A stretch of DNA of 50,030 nt, from positions 1-50,030 of the forward strand of contig NZ_UTKY01000112.1 of assembly GCF_900583165.1 (NCBI RefSeq), in the 5' to 3' direction. Below are positions 24,862 to 33,176 of this stretch, one piece after another; position 1 is the stretch's first letter; every line of letters starts with the position of its first letter. The notes under the pieces were generated by a model. That model saw only the letters and a program-made list of their open reading frames with translations, was not told the origin of the DNA and searched no databases. Source of the DNA: Pseudomonas viridiflava (lineage in GTDB: Bacteria > Pseudomonadota > Gammaproteobacteria > Pseudomonadales > Pseudomonadaceae). The position numbers were made by a program, and so were the translations under genes.

Positions 24862-24926
24862 TGCATTCTCCAACTCGCCTAGACGTTCTAAGATGCACCA
24901 ATGTGTTCAGCTTGGCGAATCGAAGA

Positions 24927-25694
24927 ATGATACAGATCAGTGCCCTGCCCGCCTTCACCGATAACTACATCTGGTTGTTACAGGACCCGCACACCCAACG
25001 CTGCGCCGTGGTCGACCCCGGCGACGCCGCCCCCGTGCTGGCCTGGCTTAAGCAGAACCCGCAATGGGCCCTCAGCGACATCCTGATCACCCACCATCAC
25101 CATGATCATGTCGGGGGTGCCGAACAACTCAAGGCAGTCACCGGCGCCAAGGTCTATGGCCCGGCGGACGAGAAAATCCCGGCGCGGGACGTGGCGTTGA
25201 ACGATAACGACCGCATCACAGTGCTCGGCTGGGACTTCGACATTTATACCGTGCCCGGCCACACCCTCGGTCATATTGCCTTTTATCATCAGGGCGTGCT
25301 GTTCTGTGGCGATACCCTTTTCGCCGCTGGTTGTGGGCGCCTTTTCGAAGGCACGCCGCAGCAGATGTACATCTCGCTGGAGCGCCTCGCCGCCCTGCCC
25401 GCCGATACCCTGGTGTACTGCACCCACGAATACACACAAAGTAACCTCAAGTTTGCCCAGGCGGTGGAACCGGACAACGCCGATATCGCCGAACGGGTAG
25501 AAAACGTCCGCCAATTACGCGCCCGGGGTGAGATCACGTTACCGTCCAACCTGGCCCTGGAAAAACGCACCAACCCTTTCCTGCGCACCTCTGAAACATC
25601 CGTTAAACAAAAAGCTGACGAACGGGATGGCCGCGACAACGGCTCTGGGGCCGAGGTGTTTGCTAGCTTGAGGGCTTGGAAAGATAAGTTCTAA
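24927..25694 (+). CDS. gloB: Hydroxyacylglutathione hydrolase (glyoxalase II)
   Basis: This 255-residue metallo-beta-lactamase-fold enzyme hydrolyses S-lactoylglutathione to lactate, the second step of methylglyoxal detoxification. The binuclear metal site is T55-H56-x-H58-x-D60-H61 (LITHHHHDHVGG), with further ligands in VPGHTLGHIAFY and GDTLFAAGCGR, and the glutathione-binding C-terminal region has CTHEYTQSNLKFA. Start MIQISALPAFTDNYIW is conserved in the family. It is divergent from the methyltransferase gene, with 65 bases between starts. Confidence 0.96.
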   Translation: MIQISALPAFTDNYIWLLQDPHTQRCAVVDPGDAAPVLAWLKQNPQWALSDILITHHHHDHVGGAEQLKAVTGAKVYGPADEKIPARDVALNDNDRITVLGWDFDIYTVPGHTLGHIAFYHQGVLFCGDTLFAAGCGRLFEGTPQQMYISLERLAALPADTLVYCTHEYTQSNLKFAQAVEPDNADIAERVENVRQLRARGEITLPSNLALEKRTNPFLRTSETSVKQKADERDGRDNGSGAEVFASLRAWKDKF

Positions 25695-25727
25695 GCAGAT
25701 GCAATCTGATACGTATTTTCTGAATGG

Positions 25728-25756
25728 TTGACCGGAACCAAAGTGCTTTCTAGAAT
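25728..25756 (+). promoter_or_regulatory. Sigma-70 promoter of mltD
   Basis: TTGACC (25728-25733) and TAGAAT (25751-25756) are separated by exactly 17 bp, each one mismatch from consensus. The transcript would begin near 25763, about 30 bases before the mltD ATG. Confidence 0.75.
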
Positions 25757-25792
25757 CGCCCGACATTTTTGCCCGGAACTTACTTCCAGCCA

Positions 25793-27202
25793 ATGTCGTC
25801 ATCTATTCGTAAAACCATTTCTTCAGACGCATTGACCCGCCTGGCTCAAGCCGTGGCGGTGGCTGTGTCCGCGACTCTGGCGGGCTGCCAATCGACTAAT
25901 TACGCTGCACAAACCACCGTGCAACCCAAACCGAATCTTGCTGCCAAGATCAAGCAAAAACCCGTTATCTGGCTTTCAGAGAAGCCTGCCCCGGAAGTGC
26001 CCCAGGATGTCTGGGAACGCATGCGCCGGGGCTTTCAATTGCAGGACGGCGTAGGCGTCAACCCACGCATCGAGCAACAGCGCTTGTGGTTCGCCAGCAA
26101 CCCTTCCTTCCTGGAGAACGCCGGAGAACGCGGCAGTCTCTACATTCACTACATTGTCGAGCGCCTTGAAGAACGCAATATGCCGCTGGAGCTGGCGCTA
26201 CTGCCAGTGATTGAAAGTGCCTACAACCCGATGGCCTATTCGCGCAGCGATGCGGTGGGCTTGTGGCAGTTCATCCCCTCCACCGGTCGCTACTTCAACC
26301 TGCGCCAGACCCGTGCCTACGACGGCCGCCGCGATATCACCGCCTCCACCACCGCCGCCCTGGACTATCTGACCCGTCTGCACGATATGTTCAACGGCGA
26401 CTGGCTACTGGCGCTCGCAGCCTATAACGCCGGTGAAGGCACGGTCAGCCGCGCCATCGAGCGCAACGAAAAGCTCGGGCTGCCCACCGACTACTGGAAT
26501 TTGCCGCTGCCCCAGGAAACCAAGGACTACGTGCCCAAGTTCCTGGCACTGTCCCAGGTGGTGCTGGCGCCTGAGGCCTACGGCGTCAACCTGAACCCGA
26601 TTGCCAACACGCCTTACTTCGAAGTGGTTGAAGTCAAGCAAAGCATGGACCTGTCACGGGTCGCCGCGCTGGCCGAGATCGACGAAGACGAACTGTTCCA
26701 GCTCAACCCGGCCTTGAAGCAGCGCACCACCCTCGACGGCCCCCAGCACTTGCTCGTACCTAGTTCCAAGGCGCAACTGCTCACCAGTACGCTGTCGACA
26801 ATGAAGCCTGAAGAATTGCTGGCCATGCGCCCGAAAAAGCAGGTGTTCGACGAAGTTGAAACCGCTCGCGTTGCCGGGCGCTCCCGCAGCTACAAGGTAC
26901 GCAGTGGCGACAACCTCACGCTGATCGCCAAGGCGAACAAGGTCGACGTGCATGACCTGCAACGCTGGAACAAGCTCAACGGCCAAGCCCTCAAGGTCGG
27001 CCAGACCCTTGTGATGCAAGACACCCGCCGCGCGGTGGCCAGCAGCAAGAAGCCAACGCAATACAAGGTCAAGAAAGGTGATTCGCTGTACATCGTCGCC
27101 AAGCGCTTCAACGTTGAGATGCAACATCTCAAGCGCTGGAACCCACGTACTGGCCAGGCATTGAAGCCGGGGCAGATGCTGGTGGTTTCCGGGCCGCGCT
27201 AA
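25793..27202 (+). CDS. mltD: Membrane-bound lytic murein transglycosylase D (LysM lipoprotein)
   Basis: This 469-residue outer-membrane lipoprotein has a signal peptide with lipobox LAGC (Cys32). The SLT domain, about 100-260, has catalytic Glu141 in LLPVIESAYNP, then SDAVGLWQFIPSTGRYF and LALAAYNAGEGTVSRA. Two LysM repeats near the C-terminus (about 364-409 and 421-466: SYKVRSGDNLTLIAK and YKVKKGDSLYIVAK) bind peptidoglycan. It cleaves glycan strands with 1,6-anhydro product formation. The start MSSSIRKT is chosen to place a compact signal peptide; an in-frame ATG 24 bases upstream exists. It follows gloB behind its own promoter. Confidence 0.95.
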   Translation: MSSSIRKTISSDALTRLAQAVAVAVSATLAGCQSTNYAAQTTVQPKPNLAAKIKQKPVIWLSEKPAPEVPQDVWERMRRGFQLQDGVGVNPRIEQQRLWFASNPSFLENAGERGSLYIHYIVERLEERNMPLELALLPVIESAYNPMAYSRSDAVGLWQFIPSTGRYFNLRQTRAYDGRRDITASTTAALDYLTRLHDMFNGDWLLALAAYNAGEGTVSRAIERNEKLGLPTDYWNLPLPQETKDYVPKFLALSQVVLAPEAYGVNLNPIANTPYFEVVEVKQSMDLSRVAALAEIDEDELFQLNPALKQRTTLDGPQHLLVPSSKAQLLTSTLSTMKPEELLAMRPKKQVFDEVETARVAGRSRSYKVRSGDNLTLIAKANKVDVHDLQRWNKLNGQALKVGQTLVMQDTRRAVASSKKPTQYKVKKGDSLYIVAKRFNVEMQHLKRWNPRTGQALKPGQMLVVSGPR

Positions 27203-27227
27203 GGCCTCAAGTACACCGAGGACTCAA

Positions 27228-27317
27228 TGTGGGAGGGGGCTTGCCCCCGATAGCGGAGTGCCAGCCAGCCGATTCATTGGCTGACACACTGCCATCGGGG
27301 GCAAGCCCCCTCCCACA
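27228..27317. repeat. REPIN (paired REP elements)
   Basis: Inverted REP arms with the TGTGGGAGGGGGCTTGCCCC core flank a spacer containing GAGTGCCAGCCA, which also occurs in the REPIN at 11142-11230. It lies between mltD and the transporter operon. Confidence 0.93.
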
Positions 27318-27412
27318 TTGATCGGCTGTGCTTTCAGCAACCTTTTTCCAACCGGAACAAGCTGTTACTGTACCGATCATAAAGCCCAAGCTGCCTGGAT
27401 CGGTTTCCTGAC

Positions 27413-29242
27413 TTGAAGCGTCCCCTCCTTCTACTAATAAGTCTGGCCTTGAGCTTTGCTGCGAACGCGACGGTTACCGAGAGCCACGGTTACACGCAGT
27501 TCGGCACGCTCAAGTACCCGGCCAAATTCACCCATTTCGATTGGGTAAACCCTGCAGCGCCCAAAGGCGGCACTCTGCGGGTCATGGCATTTGGCACCTT
27601 CGATACGCTCAACCCCTACACCTTCAAGGGCTCTAGCCCGGTTTCCACCCCCAATTTCCTGCAGTATGGCGTCAATGAGCTCAATGAGCCGTTGATGGTC
27701 GGCACTGGCCAGTACGCGCCGTCCGGCGATGAGCCGACCTCCAGCTACGGACTGATTGCCCAATCGGTGGAGTACAGCGAGGACCGCAGTTGGGTGGTGT
27801 TCAACCTGCGACCCGAAGCGCGCTTTCATGATGGCAAGCCGATCACCGCCTATGACGTGGCGTTTTCCTATCGCACCCTGCTGACTGAAGGCCACCCGCA
27901 ATACCGCACCAACCTACAGGAAGTGGCGCGGGTCGATATTCTCAACCGTCATCGCATCCGCTTTGTGTTCAAGCGCGCCGGCAACCCGTTGCTGATTCTG
28001 CGCCTGGGGGAGTTGCCAGTGCTGCCCCAGCATTACTGGAAGAATCGCGACTTCAAGGCCACCACCTTCGAGCCTCCTCTGGGCAGCGGACCGTACCGCA
28101 TCAGCAAGGTCAGCCCTGGCCGGCAATTAGTGTTTGAGCGGGTGAAGGACTACTGGGGCAAGAACCTGCCGGTCAACCAGGGTTTCTATAACTACGACAA
28201 GGTCGAAGTGGAGTTCTACCGCGACAGCGACGTGGCCTTTGAAGCGTTCAAGGCGGGAGAGTTCGATATCTATATCGAGCACCAGGCCAAAAACTGGGCC
28301 AATGGCTACCACTTCCCGGCGGTCATTCGGGGCGAGGTGATCAAGGCGCAGATCGCCCACCAGATCCCGACCCAAAGCCAAGGCCTGTTCATGAACACGC
28401 GCCGGCCAACCTTCAGCCAGACCAAGGTGCGTGAGGCGCTGGGGTTGATGTTCGACTTTGAATGGACCAACCGCACCCTGTTCAGCAGCGCCTACAAACG
28501 CACCCTAAGCTATTACCCCAACAGCGAATTCTCGGCGACTGGCGTTCCAACCGGCCATGAATGGCTGATGCTTTCACCTTACCGCGAGCAGTTACCGGCA
28601 AACCTTTTTACCCAAGCCTTCAGCCTGCCTCAAACCGATGGCCGTGGCATTCCCCGCGAAACCTTGCGTCAGGCACTGGCCCTGCTGGGTGAAGCCGGCT
28701 GGAAACTGTCGGGGCAGCGCCTGCTCAACAGTGACGGGCAACCGCTACGCTTTGAAATCTTGCTGGTCAACCCGAACCTGGAGCGCATCCTGCAGCCCTA
28801 CGTCGAGAACCTGATCAGCATCGGCATCGACGCGCGCCTGCGCACCGTCGACCGCGCCCAATACAAGCAGCGCCTGGATCAATTCGACTTCGACATGATC
28901 CTGATCACCCTCAACCAGACCTTGAGCCCGGGCCTTGAGCAGTGGCAGTACTTCCACTCCAGCCAGGCGGCGATCAAGGGCAGCAAGAACTACGCAGGCA
29001 TCAACAACCCGATTGTCGATCACCTGCTGGAACACCTGCTGGCCGCGCAGACCCGCGAAGAGCAACTGGCCGCCGGCCGCGCCCTGGACCGTGTACTGCT
29101 GTGGCAGCACTACAGCATTCCCAACTGGTACCTCAACTATCATCGCCTGGCCTACCGCAACCGGTTCGCCTTTGTCACTACGCCGCCCTACAGCTTGGGC
29201 CTGAGCGCGTGGTGGCTAAAAGCTTCGGAGAAAGCCCAATGA
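27413..29242 (+). CDS. Extracellular peptide-binding protein (YejA/NppA1-like)
   Basis: This 609-residue periplasmic protein of the cluster C (SBP family 5) oligopeptide-binding type starts with a clean signal peptide (MKRPLLLLISLALSFAANA). Family blocks include HFDWVNPAAPKGGTLRVMAFGTFDTLNPY, YGLIAQSVEYSEDRSWVVFNLRPEARFHDGKPITAYDV and LGSGPYRISK. The start codon is TTG at 27413, with only a weak ribosome binding site, which may limit its level. It is the first of five genes equivalent to P. aeruginosa nppA1A2BCD / E. coli yejABEF, which import small peptides and peptide-nucleoside antibiotics such as microcin C. Its ligand is not defined here. Confidence 0.88.
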   Translation: MKRPLLLLISLALSFAANATVTESHGYTQFGTLKYPAKFTHFDWVNPAAPKGGTLRVMAFGTFDTLNPYTFKGSSPVSTPNFLQYGVNELNEPLMVGTGQYAPSGDEPTSSYGLIAQSVEYSEDRSWVVFNLRPEARFHDGKPITAYDVAFSYRTLLTEGHPQYRTNLQEVARVDILNRHRIRFVFKRAGNPLLILRLGELPVLPQHYWKNRDFKATTFEPPLGSGPYRISKVSPGRQLVFERVKDYWGKNLPVNQGFYNYDKVEVEFYRDSDVAFEAFKAGEFDIYIEHQAKNWANGYHFPAVIRGEVIKAQIAHQIPTQSQGLFMNTRRPTFSQTKVREALGLMFDFEWTNRTLFSSAYKRTLSYYPNSEFSATGVPTGHEWLMLSPYREQLPANLFTQAFSLPQTDGRGIPRETLRQALALLGEAGWKLSGQRLLNSDGQPLRFEILLVNPNLERILQPYVENLISIGIDARLRTVDRAQYKQRLDQFDFDMILITLNQTLSPGLEQWQYFHSSQAAIKGSKNYAGINNPIVDHLLEHLLAAQTREEQLAAGRALDRVLLWQHYSIPNWYLNYHRLAYRNRFAFVTTPPYSLGLSAWWLKASEKAQ

Positions 29243-31077
29243 TGTATTTGCGTACTGCCCTGCTCGGCGGCTTGCTGCTGTGCACCGTGGCCCAAGCGGC
29301 GCCGCAACACGCGTTGACGCTCTACAACGAACCACCGAAGTACCCCGCCAGCTTCAAGCATTTCGACTACGTCAACCCGAACGCCCCCAAGGGTGGCACC
29401 TTCCGCGAATCGGCCATGGGCGGCTTCGACAGCCTCAACCCCTACATCAGTAAGGGCGTACCCGCCGATAACCTGGGCCTGATCTACGACACCCTGGCCA
29501 TGCAGAGCCTGGACGAGCCCATCACCGAATATGGCCTGGTGGCCGGCAAGATCGAAAAGGCCCCGGACAACAGCTGGGTACGTTTCTACCTGCGCCCCGA
29601 AGCGCGCTTTCATGATGGCCACCCGATCCGCGCCGAAGACGTGATATTCACCTTCCAGACGCTGATGAAGGAGGGCTCGCCCATCTACCGCACCTACTAC
29701 GCCGATATCGACGAAGTGGTGGCCGAAGATCCGCTGCGGGTGCTGTTCAAGTTCAAGCGCACCAACAATCGCGAACTGCCGTTGATCCTCGGGCAATTGC
29801 CGGTTTTGCCCAAGCACTGGTGGGCCACCCGCGACTTTGCCAAGGGCAACCTCGAAGTGCCGCTGGGCAGCGGTCCGTACAAGGTCGCCGAGGTCAAGGC
29901 CGGGCGTATGATCCGCTACGAGCGGGTCAAGGACTATTGGGCCAAGGACCTGCCGGTGACCCAAGGTTTCTACAACTTCGATAACCGCATTACCGACTAT
30001 TACCGCGACAGCACCGTTTCGCTCGAAGCCTTGAAGGCCGGGCAATTCGATTACTGGCTGGAGTTCAGCGCCAAGAACTGGGCCAATGCCTATAACATCC
30101 CGGCGGTCGCTCAAGGGCGCTTGATCAAGGAAGAAATCCCCAACGGCAACCCCACCGGCATGCAGGGCTTTGTGTTCAACACACGCAAGCCGATGTTCCA
30201 GGACGTACGCGTGCGCAAGGCCATCAGCCTGTTGCTGGACTTCGAGTGGAGCAACAAGCAGCTGTTCAACGGCGCCTACACCCGTACGCGCAGCTACTTC
30301 GAGAACTCGGAAATGGCCGCCACCGGCCTGCCCAGCCCGGAGGAGTTGAAGATCCTTGAGCCGCTGCGCGACAAGATCCCCGCCGATGTCTTCACAAAGG
30401 CCTTCGAGCCGGCCAAGACCGACGGCAGCGGCATGATCCGCACCCAGCAGCGCGAAGCCTATCAACTGCTGCAAGAGGCCGGCTGGCGTATTGTCGATGA
30501 CAAAATGGTTGATACCACCGGCAAGCCGGTGACCATTGAGTTCCTGCTGGCGCAGACCGAATTCGAACGCATCCTGCTGCCGTTCAAGCGCAACCTGGCG
30601 GACCTGGGCATTGACCTGGTGATTCGTCGCGTGGACGTCTCGCAGTTCATCAACCGTATACGCTCGCGAGACTTTGACATGCTGGTGGGCAGCTTCCCGC
30701 AATCCACCTCGCCAGGTAACGAACAACGCGAGTTCTGGGCGTCTTCCAGCGCCGACAAGCCGGGCAGCCGCAATTACATGGGCCTCAAGGACCCGGCCGT
30801 CGACCAGCTGGTCGAACAATTGATCGATGCCGACTCGCGCCAAAGCCTGATCGCCCACGCCAAGGCCCTGGACCGCGTACTGCAGTTTGGCTACTACGTG
30901 ATCCCCAACTGGCACATCAAGACTTACCGCGTGGCGTATTGGGACCACCTCGGCCACCCCAAGGTGCCACCGCGCTACGACGTGGGCACTGCCACTTGGT
31001 GGAGCAAGCCCGACGTCAAGCCAGCGGTGACCCTGGACACTCAAACGAGCGCCGAACCGGCGAGCGGAGGCGATTAA
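29239..31077 (+). CDS. Second extracellular peptide-binding protein (YejA/NppA2-like)
   Basis: This 612-residue protein is a paralogue of the preceding gene product: signal peptide MMYLRTALLGGLLLCTVAQA, then HFDYVNPNAPKGGTFRESAMGGFDSLNPY, RPEARFHDGHPIRAEDV and LGSGPYKVAE, aligning block by block. The ATG overlaps the upstream TGA (ATGA) with GGAG ahead, so translation is probably coupled. Two tandem binding proteins feeding one permease pair suggest ligand diversification after duplication. The next gene follows directly after its stop. Confidence 0.9.
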   Translation: MMYLRTALLGGLLLCTVAQAAPQHALTLYNEPPKYPASFKHFDYVNPNAPKGGTFRESAMGGFDSLNPYISKGVPADNLGLIYDTLAMQSLDEPITEYGLVAGKIEKAPDNSWVRFYLRPEARFHDGHPIRAEDVIFTFQTLMKEGSPIYRTYYADIDEVVAEDPLRVLFKFKRTNNRELPLILGQLPVLPKHWWATRDFAKGNLEVPLGSGPYKVAEVKAGRMIRYERVKDYWAKDLPVTQGFYNFDNRITDYYRDSTVSLEALKAGQFDYWLEFSAKNWANAYNIPAVAQGRLIKEEIPNGNPTGMQGFVFNTRKPMFQDVRVRKAISLLLDFEWSNKQLFNGAYTRTRSYFENSEMAATGLPSPEELKILEPLRDKIPADVFTKAFEPAKTDGSGMIRTQQREAYQLLQEAGWRIVDDKMVDTTGKPVTIEFLLAQTEFERILLPFKRNLADLGIDLVIRRVDVSQFINRIRSRDFDMLVGSFPQSTSPGNEQREFWASSSADKPGSRNYMGLKDPAVDQLVEQLIDADSRQSLIAHAKALDRVLQFGYYVIPNWHIKTYRVAYWDHLGHPKVPPRYDVGTATWWSKPDVKPAVTLDTQTSAEPASGGD

Positions 31078-32154
31078 ATGCTGGCCTATATCTTTCGCCG
31101 CCTGTTGCTGATCATCCCCACGCTGTTCGGGATTTTGTTGATCAACTTCGTCATCATCCAGGCCGCCCCCGGTGGCCCGGTGGAGCAGATGATCGCCAAG
31201 CTTGAAGGCTTTGAAGGCGCCACCAGCCGCATTGCTGGCGGCGGCGCCGAGGTGTCGGTGGCCGGTTCCAGCAGCTACCGTGGCGCCCAGGGCCTGGACC
31301 CGGCGCTGATCCAGGAAATCGAGAAGATGTACGGCTTCGACAAGTCGGCGCCGGAACGCTTGTGGATCATGGTCAAGAACTACGCCCAACTGGATTTCGG
31401 CGACAGCTTCTTTCGCGACGCGAAGGTTATCGACCTGATCAAGGAAAAGATGCCGGTGTCCATCTCCCTCGGGCTATGGAGCACGCTGATCATGTACTTG
31501 GTGTCGATCCCCCTGGGGATCGCCAAAGCCACCCGCCATGGCAGCCACTTTGATGTGTGGACCAGCTCGGCGATCATTGTCGGCTATGCGATCCCGGCGT
31601 TCCTGTTTGCGATCCTGTTGATCGTGGTATTTGCCGGTGGCAGCTACTTCGATTGGTTCCCCTTGCGCGGGCTTACCTCCAACAACTTTGACGAGTTGAG
31701 CTGGGGCGGCAAGATCCTCGACTATTTCTGGCACTTGGCATTGCCCATTACGGCGCTGGTGATCGGTAACTTCGCGACCATGACGCTGCTGACCAAAAAC
31801 AGCTTTCTCGACGAGATCAACAAACAGTACGTGGTCACCGCCAAAGCCAAGGGCCTCACCAACCACCGCGTGCTCTATGGCCATGTGTTCCGTAACGCCA
31901 TGCTGCTGGTGATCGCCGGTTTCCCTTCGGCCTTTATCGGTATCTTCTTTACCGGCTCGTTGCTGGTGGAAGTGATCTTCTCCCTCGACGGCCTTGGCCT
32001 GATGAGCTTTGAGGCCGCAATCAACCGCGACTACCCGGTGGTGTTCGGCACGCTGTTTATCTTCACCCTGCTGGGGCTGATCGTGAAGCTGATTGGCGAC
32101 CTCACCTACACCCTGGTCGATCCGCGTATCGACTTTGGCAGCCGGGAGCATTGA
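31078..32154 (+). CDS. yejB: Peptide ABC transporter permease YejB-like
   Basis: This 358-residue inner-membrane permease has an N-terminal helix (MLAYIFRRLLLIIPTLFGILLINFVIIQ), a long periplasmic loop (about 30-125) and five further helices. It carries the EAA loop (about 250-280: VVTAKAKGLTNHRVLYGHVFRNAM) that contacts the ATPase, and a C-terminus ending DPRIDFGSREH. The ATG immediately follows the stop of the second binding protein. It pairs with the next gene product to form the channel. Length is near YejB of E. coli (364). Confidence 0.92.
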   Translation: MLAYIFRRLLLIIPTLFGILLINFVIIQAAPGGPVEQMIAKLEGFEGATSRIAGGGAEVSVAGSSSYRGAQGLDPALIQEIEKMYGFDKSAPERLWIMVKNYAQLDFGDSFFRDAKVIDLIKEKMPVSISLGLWSTLIMYLVSIPLGIAKATRHGSHFDVWTSSAIIVGYAIPAFLFAILLIVVFAGGSYFDWFPLRGLTSNNFDELSWGGKILDYFWHLALPITALVIGNFATMTLLTKNSFLDEINKQYVVTAKAKGLTNHRVLYGHVFRNAMLLVIAGFPSAFIGIFFTGSLLVEVIFSLDGLGLMSFEAAINRDYPVVFGTLFIFTLLGLIVKLIGDLTYTLVDPRIDFGSREH

Positions 32155-32155
32155 G

Positions 32156-33175
32156 ATGAATCTATCCCCCCTCAATCGCCGTCGGTTCGAGCGATTCAAA
32201 GCCAACAAACGTGGCTGGTGGTCGCTGTGGCTGTTCCTGATCCTGTTCGTGCTGAGCCTGGGCGCCGAGTTGATCGCCAACGACAAGCCGCTGGCGGTGC
32301 ACTTCGACGGCGACTGGTATTTCCCGGCGCTCAAGCGCTACCCGGAGACCACCTTTGGCGGCGAGTTCCCGCTGGAGGCCAACTACAAGAGCCCGTACAT
32401 CCAGGAGCTGCTGAAGGCCAAGGATGCCTGGACCTTGTGGGCGCCGATCCCGTTCAGCTACCAGAGCATCAACTATGACCTCAAAGTACCGGCCCCGGCA
32501 CCGCCCTCCTCGGCCAACCTGCTGGGCACCGATGACCAGGGCCGCGATGTGCTGGCGCGGGTCATCTACGGGTTTCGCGTGTCGGTGTTGTTTGCCCTGA
32601 CGCTGACCGTGCTCAGCTCGATCATCGGCGTGATCGCCGGTGCCTTGCAGGGCTTCTACGGCGGCTGGGTGGATTTGGCCGGGCAGCGCTTTTTGGAGAT
32701 CTGGTCCGGGCTGCCAGTGCTGTACCTGCTGATCATCCTCGCCAGCTTTGTGCAGCCCAACTTCTGGTGGCTGCTGGGCATCATGTTGCTGTTCTCGTGG
32801 ATGAGCCTGGTGGACGTGGTCCGTGCCGAGTTTTTGCGTGGGCGCAACCTGGAATACGTGCGGGCAGCCAGGGCGCTGGGCATGCAGAACGGCGCGATCA
32901 TGTTCCGGCATATCCTGCCCAATGCCATGGTCTCGACCATGACGTTTATGCCGTTCATTCTGACAGGCGCGATCGGCACCCTCACCGCTCTGGACTTCCT
33001 TGGCTTCGGCTTGCCGGCCGGCTCGCCGTCGCTGGGCGAACTGGTCGCCCAAGGCAAATCCAACCTGCAAGCACCGTGGCTGGGCATGAGTGCCTTTGCG
33101 GTGCTGGCGATCATGTTGAGTTTGCTGGTATTTATCGGCGAGTCCGCTCGCGATGCCTTCGACCCGAGGAAATGA
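32156..33175 (+). CDS. yejE: Peptide ABC transporter permease YejE-like
   Basis: This 339-residue permease has the N-terminal OppC-type domain (LSPLNRRRFERFKANKRGWWSLWLFLILF), a periplasmic insert (about 40-120), LLGTDDQGRDVLARVIYGFRVSVLFAL (about 120-148) and the EAA loop EYVRAARALGMQNGAIMFRHILPNAM (about 233-258). It starts one base after the yejB stop with GGGAGC upstream and ends one base before the ATPase gene, so the operon is tightly coupled. Confidence 0.92.
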   Translation: MNLSPLNRRRFERFKANKRGWWSLWLFLILFVLSLGAELIANDKPLAVHFDGDWYFPALKRYPETTFGGEFPLEANYKSPYIQELLKAKDAWTLWAPIPFSYQSINYDLKVPAPAPPSSANLLGTDDQGRDVLARVIYGFRVSVLFALTLTVLSSIIGVIAGALQGFYGGWVDLAGQRFLEIWSGLPVLYLLIILASFVQPNFWWLLGIMLLFSWMSLVDVVRAEFLRGRNLEYVRAARALGMQNGAIMFRHILPNAMVSTMTFMPFILTGAIGTLTALDFLGFGLPAGSPSLGELVAQGKSNLQAPWLGMSAFAVLAIMLSLLVFIGESARDAFDPRK

Positions 33176-33176
33176 G

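Noticed and set aside
29188..31389. 733-residue open frame antisense to the second binding protein and yejB
   Set aside because: It is a shadow of two clearly recognised genes on the plus strand; no ribosome binding site or family motif.
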